Assembly (NCBI RefSeq): GCF_026627445.1 | Contig: NZ_JAPNLJ010000010.1 | Coordinates: forward strand, 62,001 to 126,000 | DNA length: 64,000 nt | Direction of reading: 5' to 3' | Origin: Streptomyces sp. H27-H1 | GTDB lineage: Bacteria > Actinomycetota > Actinomycetes > Streptomycetales > Streptomycetaceae | Shown here: positions 35,171-44,700 of the stretch, piece by piece | Layout: each line of letters starts with the position of its first letter | How positions within the stretch are numbered: the stretch's first letter is position 1 | Position numbers and translations under genes: made by a program | Notes under the pieces: model-generated | Told to the model about the DNA's origin: nothing | Seen by the model: only the letters and a program-made list of their open reading frames with translations | Database searches by the model: none

Positions 35171-35218
35171 TGCATTCATCAAGGTTCGGGCGAGTGGATT
35201 ACGAATGGAGTCCGGGAA

Positions 35219-35740
35219 TCACGGCGAGACCTCGTTGGCAAGACTCGCCGACTGCTCCCACTCCCCCTTCTCCTTCAACAAAGGCCCGACCAGTGACCGC
35301 GCACCAGCCGCGTAGGTCATCCACCGCAGTTCCTCGCAGCCGTAGACCGCCTCCTCCTTCGAATCGATCCACATACACACGATATTTCCGGCTACCAGCG
35401 TCACGTCCCACCAGGACCAAGTCCGCTGACTCGGATCGAATGAGTACAGGAGGTCCTGAACCGTCCACTCCTCATCCCCCCGATGCGCCGCATACCTCGG
35501 AGCCGCCTCAGCCCAAGCCTCGGCAGCCCAAGCGGGCACGTCGGCCTCCGAGAGCGTCTCGGCCTCGAAGTCAGCCTCCAAGCCGGCCTTGACGCCGGCC
35601 CCGACCAACTCCCGCAGCCGCCGTCCGAAGGCCTCCGCCTCGTCCCACGCCTCCACCTCGATGTAGAACGCCGACAACAGCCCGTCCGGGGATGTGTCGG
35701 GGCGGTTGGCGATCCTGGCAAATTCAGGTGATGACGTCAT
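35219..35740 (-). CDS. Candidate immunity protein for the RHS toxin
   Basis: A 173-residue acidic, Trp-rich cytosolic protein with no signal peptide or membrane span (EVEAWDEAEAF, EEWTVQDLLYSFDPSQRTWSWWDVTLVAG, DSKEEAVYGCEELRW). Its ATG overlaps the RHS stop codon by 4 bp (ATGA) and it has GGGAGAG 7 nt upstream within the toxin coding region, so the two are translationally coupled. Position directly after a polymorphic-toxin C-terminus is the classic site for an immunity gene. GC content looks lower than the surrounding genes. No known immunity family was recognised by eye, so function is inferred from context. Confidence 0.7.
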   Translation of the reverse strand: MTSSPEFARIANRPDTSPDGLLSAFYIEVEAWDEAEAFGRRLRELVGAGVKAGLEADFEAETLSEADVPAWAAEAWAEAAPRYAAHRGDEEWTVQDLLYSFDPSQRTWSWWDVTLVAGNIVCMWIDSKEEAVYGCEELRWMTYAAGARSLVGPLLKEKGEWEQSASLANEVSP

Positions 35741-38700
35741 CGGACCACTCTCCCAGAACCAGGGACCACAGCCTTCTCGAAGGCAGAGAAGTTCTTCCCG
35801 CGGAACATGTCCGCCGGAATGCCGTAGAGGTCCTTCGCAACCTTCGGATCATCGATCTGCGGTCTGCCCACGGAGTCGATGTTCCACTCTCGCCGACTCA
35901 TGCTCTTCGGCCTACGCTGGCGCATGGCCGCAGCGCGGACCTCGTCGACGAACGACTGAGGAACGTCGAAGGCGACGATCTGGCTCGACGCGCCGCGGAA
36001 AGTTTCGGTGTGCGCGATGTTGCCGCTCATGTTGACGTGGATCATCGAGTCACCGCTCATCGTGACGTTTCCGTCGGTATCTATGTGCACCCGCTCACTG
36101 AACCCCCCGGCGCGCTGGGCCCGGTAGACCGTGACGTTGCAGTTGTGGACCAGTACCGACGTGGACGTGGTACCGGCGACGACGTAGTACGTGTGCAGGC
36201 CCTCGACGCTCAGGTCGTAGGTGACGCGGTCCGCCGTGTAGGACTTGACCTCGACGATGGCTGTGAGCTCGCCGTCGCCGTTCTGGAGCTGCTGGCCGGC
36301 CTTCAGGTCTCCGGCCTGGGTCCAGGCGTTCCGGGTGGACTCGTAGAACTGGTGGTGCTTGGTGGTCTGGATCGTCTTCGGACCGTCCTTCGTGGCTACG
36401 ACGACATCGACGTAGTCACGGTCGGTCTTGGTGACGATCACCTCCTTGACCCGGTGCTTCTCCTTCTTCTTCTTGCCGGGCTCAGCCGTGAGGACGTAGT
36501 CACCGGCCTTGACGTCCGCGATCGGCTTCGCCGAGCCGTTGGCCAGTACCACGAGCGTCGTGCCGGTGAAGCTGTGAGGAGTACCCACCCTGCAGCTGGT
36601 CGGAGCGTCCGCTCCCTGACCCGCCTTCGACTTCGGGCCGCGTACGCTTCCCGCCGCGCCGAAAATGCCGCCCATCGCCGCGCCGATCACCGTGGCCTTC
36701 GCCACGCCGCCGACGCTGCAGCCCTCCCTGCTGTTGATGCAGGACGTGCCGTATTCGACCGCGCCGGTCGCCGCGCCTTCCGTCGCGCCGCTGGCCGCAC
36801 CGGAGAGGATCCGGCCGGCCGTGCCCGAGAGCAGACGCCCGGCCGCACCGGCGGCGAAGCCGCCTGCGACACCGCCGACGGCTCCGGTCAGAGCACCGAC
36901 ACCGACCGCCATGGCGAAGCCGCCCAGCGTCTTGGGGCCGTCGCTCATCATGTAGCCGACGCCGTTGGCCACCGCGCCCGCGAGGGCCGCGCAGCCGATC
37001 GCACCGACGCCCGCCGTGATGGCGGTGCAGCCCGCGAAGACCGCGATACCGACGGCCACCGATGCGATGGTCGAGGCGTGTTGCTTGACGAAGTTGGCTG
37101 TGGCCTTGGCCGCCTTCTTGACGGCTCTGCCGACTTTCTTGGCTGCCTTGACCACCTTCTTCGCCACGTGCTTGACGGCCTTGGCGACCTTACGGACCTG
37201 CTTCTTTACGTGCTTGACGACCTTGTGGGCGACCTTCTTTACGGCCCTGTAGGTCCGTTTGACGTATCTCTTGACCTTCCGGACGCTGTCGTTGACGTAG
37301 CGCACGGTCTTCTTGACCGCCCGGTACGTCCGATACACGGTCTTCTTGACGGCCTGCTTGACCTGCCGCGCGGCCTGCTTGACCACCACGGCGGCCTTGT
37401 GGACGGTCGCGACCGTCGCGTGCCAGGCAGTCGAGACGGTGTGCGTGACCTTCTGCGTGACCTTCTTGGCGATCTTCTTGAACCAGTCACCCCAGTGACC
37501 CGTCGGGTCGGTGACGGTCATCGGGTTGGCGTTGGCGTACGCGTAGCCATTCGCCGTCACCGAAGCAGGGAGCGGGTTCTGGGCGACCGTGTCACGGCTG
37601 TTGAACTGGCCCGTCTGCGGCGAGTACCACCGCGCGGCCATGTTGACCTTGGCCGTCTCCGGGTCCGTCCAGCCCGACTGGTAGCCCAGCTGGCCGGCCA
37701 TGCCCTGGGTCGAGACGACCTTGCCGAACGGCGAGTACGTCGTCGAACCGGTCAGTGCCTCGCCCGTGGCGGTGAACTGCCCCACCACATCGGTGTGGAG
37801 GTCCGTCAGTGCCAGCACCGACGCGACGCCCGTCTTGACTCCGACCAGCGACCCGTCCGTGTCACGGCTATAGGTCGCCATGCCGTCCGATGCGACGTCG
37901 TTGCCGGCGCCGCTGTACTGGAACGAGAACAGCGGACCCGAGGTCGGAGTGCTCGCGCTCAGCACCCGGTCGAGGCCGTCGTACGCGTACGTACGGTCGC
38001 CCTCGTTGATCACGCGGTTGAAGGCGTCGGCCTTGATCGAGGTCGTCCTGCCGCCCTCGTCCGTGACCGAGCTCATCGTGCCGCGCGTGGTGTACGCATA
38101 CGAACTGTGCCCGTCCGAGGTGAGACGGTTGCGGGCGTCGTAGGTGTACGTGTCACCACCGACGCGCGTGCGGTTGCCCGCCCCGTCGTAGCCGTAGGCC
38201 TCCGTCGTGGTCCCGTTGTTCCACGACGACAGACGGTTCGCCCAGTCGTACGTGTACGTGTTCGCGGACGAACCCGCGAGACCCGACGTCGTCTTCGACG
38301 TCTCGTTGCCGTTCTCGTCCCAGCCGTAGGTGAGGGACGACATCTGCGCGCCCGAAGGCGAGGTCAGCTTGTCGTTCGTGACCCGCTGCAGGGCGTCGTA
38401 CGTGTACGAGCGCTTCGCCTTGCCGGTGCCGTAGTCGATCGACGTGACGTCACTGTTGACGTTGTAGCCGTAGGTCAGCGTGCTACCGGTGACGGCGTCG
38501 TCGACCGTCTTCAGACGGCCGGCCGTGTCGTAGCCGAAGCTCGACGTGCCGGATGCGTCCGTCCTCGAGGTCATCGCCCCGTCGCCGTTCCAGGCGAAGG
38601 AGGAGGCACCCGAAGGCCCTGCCGCGGACAACAGCAGACCGCGGTCGTCATACGAGAAGGTGTTCTTGTCCGTACCCGTTCCCGCGACGGCCGTGACCCG

Positions 38701-41700
38701 GTCGTCGGCGTCGTAGTCGTACGTGCGGGAGATCGTGGCGACTTCCGCGCCCGTACCGGCCTGCGTGATCAGCCGGCCCTTGACGTCGTACTCATTGGTG
38801 GCGACCACACCACCCGGGGAGCGCTGCTCCTTGGGTCGTCCCGCACCGTCGTACACCGTGGTGAAGGTGCGGTCCGCCGCGTTCGGGTGGGTCGGAGTGG
38901 AGGGCTCGATGACCGATTCCGGCATCCCCCACGTGTTGTAGGTCGTCAGGAAGGGGTTACCCCGGCCGTCGGTGAAGCGCGTCCGATTGCCCGCCGCGTC
39001 GTAGCCGAAGGTCGTGGTGATCGACTCCGTCGCGGAGACCGGCTGGACCGCCTTGGTGATCAGGCCGGTCGCATCGTTCGTGAAGGTGGTGGTGTGTCCC
39101 CGGGCGTCGGTGAGAGTCACCGGGTTGCCCGCCCGGTCGTACGAGGAGCTGCTGCTGCGCAGCACCGTTCCGTTCGTGTCCAGGTCGCTCGTGGTGGTGG
39201 CCTGACCGAAGCCGTCGTACGTGTTCTTGGTGCTGGTGCCGTCCGGGTCCGTCGCGGTGAGGACCTGGCCGTCCATGTTGTAGGTGAAGGTGGACTTGCT
39301 GCCCGCAGAGTCGGTCGCCTCGGTGACCTCGCCCACGTTGTTGTACTTGTAGGACTGCGTGATACCGGTCGGGCTCACGGTCCGGGACAGGTTGCCGCCC
39401 GGGGCGTCGTACTCGTTGATCGCCGTGAACGCGCGCTGCGTCGGCTGGCGCACGATGTCCGTGCTGGTGAGCGGGCGTTCCAGGTAGTCCCAGGTGGTCT
39501 CTTCGCGGGCGCCGTTCGGCCGGGTGGCCGACAGCTGGTCGCCGTTGGTGTCGTAGACGTACTTCGTCGTACCGCCGCCGGGGTCCGTGACCGAGGCCAG
39601 GTCGCCGAGCTGGGTGTACGTGTAGGTCCTGCGGGCGCCCAGCGGGTCGACCTCCGCCGTGACCTGGCCGAGCTTGTTGTACTCGTTCCAGCTCGTGGCG
39701 GTGATCGGGGTCGAGGCTCCCGGCGCCGTGTAGTTCGGCGAGGCCGTCGAGGACTCCTGGCCCTCGGCGTCGTACGCGGTGACCGCGACGTTGCCGAGCG
39801 GGTCCGAGGACTCGGTCGGCTCGCCGAAGGTGTTGTAGCCGGTCATCGACACGGGGCGGACGGAGACCGGGGTCCCGCCGTTCTGCTCCGCGTTGACGGT
39901 CGGCTCGGTGACCGTGGTCTGCTGGCCCGCCTCGTCGTAGCCGTAGTCGGTGGTGCTGCCGTTGGCATCCGTCATCGCCAGCGGCAGACCGCGCTGGTCC
40001 AGCCTCCAGGAGTTGGTGCGCACGGAACTGCCCGCTGCCGGGAGTGTGCCGCCCTTGACCGCGGTGACCTGCGCCGCGGTCAGTGCCTCGCCGTAGACCT
40101 GGACGTCGCTGAGGGCGCCCTTGTGGTACTCGCCGTAGGAGCCGGCCACCTTGCGGCGTCCGATCTGCAGCGGCCCCGTGGCCTCCCAGGGTTCGGTGAA
40201 CGCGGTCTCCTGGGCGAGCGTCCCGTTGACGTAGAGACGGATCTTGCCCGCCTCCGCGTCGTACATGCCGAAGAGGTGGGTCCAGGCTCCTGCCGTCACC
40301 GCGGCGGTGCCGGAGACGGCCCGGGTCAGGGTCAGTCCGGCCTCGTCCTTGTTCGGCCTGTTGAACGTCCAGCCGAACGCGGTGGAGTAGTAGAGCTGGA
40401 AGCCGTTGCCGTACACGGCGTCCTGGGACAGGAAGGTGTGGTTCGCGGTGGTGTCGTCCAGGCGTACCCACGCCCCGACGGAGAAGCCGCCGTTGGTGTT
40501 CACGACGGGGCCGGACGTCTTGCCGTAGCTGCTCGACGTGCCGCCGAAGACCGCGGAGCCACCGTGCTCGGTGGAACGGGTCACTCCACTGGTCAGAGTG
40601 ACCTTGTTGGTGCCGCCGGAGGAGTCCTCGGCGGTCGTGCCTGCGCTCTCGTCGAGCTTCCACCTGCCGACCGGCGCCGTCGTCCCGTCGTGGACGGTCT
40701 TGCCCGTGACGTTGCCGAGCTGGTCGTAGCGGGTGTCCGACGTGGAGACGTCACCCGTCGCCGGGTCCGTCTCCGTCTCGGTCACGACGTTGTCGTCCGG
40801 GTCGTAGGAGACCTTCGTCGTCCGGGCGAGCCCGGACGGGTCGAGTACCGACTTCGTCGTGCGGTCGGCCGCGTCCACCGTGAAGGCGGTCGTGGTCCGG
40901 CCGTCGTTGGTCACCTGCTGGAGCAGGTTCCCGGCGGCGTCGTAGGTGTTGGCCTGCTGGGTGAAGGACTTGCCGGTCTGCGGGTCCTTGCGGACCACGC
41001 CGGCAGACAGGCCGTCGTCGGTGTAGGTGTACGCCGTCACCCAGCCCATCGAGTCGGTGATCGACGCGAGGCGGCCGGCGGGGTCGTAGGCCCGCGACTC
41101 CTGGACCAGGGTGGCCGGCGCCGACGGGTTGTTCGGGTCGCCGGTGTGGTTCAGGAGGCTGGTGGTGAGCGGGCGGTTCTCGCCGTCGAAGGTGTAGGTG
41201 TTGACGTTCCCCGCGGGGTCCGTCTCCTTGACCTTGTTGCCGTAGCCGTCGTACTCGAACGACGTGGTGTCGCCGCCCGGGTCGGTGCGGCCCGCGAGAC
41301 GGTTGTACGGGTCGTACGTCATGGTCGTCGTACGCGCGGCGTCGCCGCCGGTCACGTCCGAGACCGTCTGGGAAAGGATGTTGCCGTCCGCGTCGAACCC
41401 GGTGGTCGTCCTGGCCTGGTGCGCCGCGCCGGTGACCCGGTTGGTGACCGTGGGGCCGGTCTCGGTGACGACCTGGTCGTTCTTGTCGTACGTCTGGGAC
41501 GTGACGAGACCGGCCGGGTTGGCGTCGGATATCTCGGTCCGGGTCAGTTGCCGGCCGAGGTTGTCGTACGTGACCTTCGCCTTGGCGCCGTTGGCGTCGG
41601 TGATCTCCGCGAGGTCACCGTTGGCGAAGTAGCTGTACGTGGTCTTCTTGCCGCCGGCCGTCGTCACCTGGTTGACCAGGCCGGCCGGTGTCACGGCGGT

Positions 41701-44700
41701 GCCGCCCTCGGCCGCCGGGGTGGTGGCCGTGGTGTAGGTGGTGCTGGCGGTGCGGCCGTTCGGGAAGCCGGGCACCGGCGGCGTGGTCACCGCGGTGAGC
41801 TTGCCGCCCGTGTCATAGGCGTAGCTGGTCAGGTACGTGTTGTCCGTCGGGCCCGAGGAACGGCCGTCGCGCTCGGTGAGGAGCAGGTCGTTGCGCAGGT
41901 CCATCGGCGGGAACGCCGTGGTGGCGTCCGGGTAGTAGCTGTAGTACGCCGTGGAGCACTTGTTGGCGGCCGTGTCCTGGCAGACGGACTGGGAGACCGT
42001 GTTGCCGCGGATGTCGTGGCCGGTGACGCTGCGGTTGCCGTTGGCGTCGGTCACGGTGTGCAGGAAGCCCGCCGTGTCGTAGCCGTAGGTCGTCCGCTTG
42101 CCGTCGGTGCCGACCGTCGCGAGCATGCGGTTGCCCAGCTCCGCGTCGTACACGTACGTCAGCGTCTTGTTGGTGGGGTCGGTGAGCGTGACCGTCCGCA
42201 CGGGTGCGACACCGGAGGACGCCTTGTACGCGGACCAGTGCTGCCCGACCTCGGCGTCGCTCAGGCCCTTGGAGTGGACGGCGACCTCGGCGATGGAGCC
42301 GGTGAAGAAGCTGACGTCACCCGGTGAGCTGTACCACTTGCTGAAGCCGGCGCCGACGAAGGTCCGGGTCGTCGCCTGGTCGTTGGCCGCGCCGGTGCAG
42401 CTACCCTGCTTGGTGCCGTCGAGGTAGAGCGTCTGCGTGGTGCCGGCGGCCGAGAGGACCGCGTGGTGCCAGGCGTTGTCGGTGACGGCCGCCGTGGAGG
42501 AGACGTTCGCGTTGCCGTTGCAGGTGCTGCTCCACCAGTGGCCGTGCAGCTTGTTGTCCGCGCCGACGTAGAGCAGATCGCTCCAGTCGCCGCTCACGCC
42601 CGCCGGGTCGTTCGGTGCCTTGGACTGGTCGCTCATGATGACGCCGGGCTTGGCGGTCTTGAACCACAGCTCGACCGAGCGGTCCGCCTTCGTGTGCAGC
42701 GGCCCGTAGGGCACTTCCACGAAGGAACTGGTCCCGTTGAACTGCGCCGCACTCACGTCACCGGTACCGAACGGACCCGCCACGCCCTGCGTGACGGTGT
42801 TGTACGTGCCGAAGCCGGTGTGCAGCTCATTGGCCGCCTGCGCCGCGCCCTGCGTGTCGTCCAGGCGCCAGTAGCCGGACGGGGCGGAGCCCATCACGGC
42901 CGAGCGGTAGACCTGCGAGGAGCCGGTGACGGTGGCCGGGTTGAGCTTCCAGGTGCCGCCGTTGCCGTCGGTGGCCTGCAGGACCAGGTCGTCGGTGGTG
43001 CCGTAGGTGAGCGACGCCTGGGTCTTGCCGCCCGGCGTGGTGATCTTCTGCAGCAGACCGGCGGACCGCTTGGCGGCCTGGTACTGCGCCCCGATGACCT
43101 CGGGGGTGAGCGGCTCGGTGTAGATCGCGGCCTCGGCCAGCTGGCCGGAGAAGTGGCCGAGCTGGTCGCTCGCGTTCATCGCGGGCCAGCCGCGGTTGTT
43201 CACGCCCGCGCCCAGTGCGATGTACGGGGTGTTCCAGTCCTTGATCTGGCCGGTCTTGGTGCCCTGCGCGGCGCCGTCCAGGTAAAGGGTCTGGGTGGTG
43301 CCCGCGCCGGTGAGGGTCGCCTGGTGCCACTGGCCGTCGGTGACGGTGGCGGCGGAGGTGATCGTCGTGCCGCAGCTGCCGGTCGCCAGGCAGCCGCGCA
43401 GCTTGCCGTCGGTGCCCACGTACAGCGCCGGGGTGTTGTAGGAGGTGTTGACGACCGGGTCGGCGATGCTCAGCGGCTTGTCACCGTAGTAGAAGAGGAC
43501 GCCGCCGGCCTGGGTGGTCTTGAACCACAGCGAGATCGTCGTGTACGAGGGCGTGGCGCCCGGGGCGCTCGGCATCTCGACGTACGACGTGGTGCCGTTG
43601 AAGGTGGCCGTCTTCTGGGTGGAGCCGGCCAGCAGACCGCTGCTGCCCAGGGTCACGTTGCGGTAGAGGGCGTTGTACTTGCCCTGGTTGGTGTCGACCG
43701 TGTCCTTGGTGACGGTCGCGCCGGCGGCCTCGCCGAGCCGCCAGTACGCGTACGGGTCGGCGTCCAGCACCGTCGTGCGGTAGTGGTTGCCGGTGGTGTA
43801 CGTGTACTGCGTGCACTTGGACCAGTCCTCGGGCGCGCACACCGTGGCGAGCTGGTCGCCGGTGTAGGTGTACTGCCACGTCTGGGCGCTGTTCGGGTCG
43901 ATCAGCACCGACGGGTCGGTGTACACGGTCGCCACGTGGGGGACGGTGGCGCCGGCCGGAGTGGCCCACGTCAGCCCGAGCGAGCGGCCGGCCGTGGTGT
44001 TGGTGATCTTCGTCAGCTGCTTGGACGCGTTGTACGTGAACGTCTCGGCCCGGCCCGCGAAGTCCACGATGCCGGATATCGCGTAGACGCCGGTCTTCGT
44101 GGTCGACTGCGTGAAGGAGTAGGCCGTGAAGTCCTTGTCGGTCAGCTTGTAGCCGCCGCTGACCGTTTCCAGGCGGGCGTAGCGGCCCAGCGGGGGCACG
44201 AAGCTGCCGTCGGTGTTGCGGCCGAAGGCGACCTGCTCACCGCCCGGGTAGGTGATCGCGACGCTGGTGACCGTACCGGCGCCGTCCTTGGTCTCGGCCG
44301 CCTTCATGTCGACGACCGTGGACCAGCCGGCACCGAAGGCGCTGTCGATCCGCGGGTCGATGCTGTTGTACGAGCGGTCGATCTGGAGCGACGGGCCGAC
44401 GACGGGTACGTCCGCGTCGGTGTCGTCGGTGGTGTAGTTGCCGTCCGACGGGTCGAACTCGTGGCCGTCGTTGTTCTGGGCCAGGCGCGAGGTGACGGGC
44501 GGCTGCGGCACCGTGGTGGAGAAGCGGCTCGCCGAGTACAGCACCGAGTCGTATCCGTCGGTGACGCTCACGTACCAGTTGTAGTTCTTGCTCCAGCTGA
44601 GCTTGCTGGCAGGGACCTTCCAGGCGCGGTCGGCGATGAGGCCGGACGTGGCGACGGGGGTCGTGCTCGTGCTGTCGGCGTCGTACACCTCGAAGGAGTA

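Noticed and set aside
37500..42000. Degenerate periodic repeats in the RHS gene considered as tandem DNA repeats
   Set aside because: They are protein-level YD repeats, diverged at the DNA level, and explained by the RHS shell.
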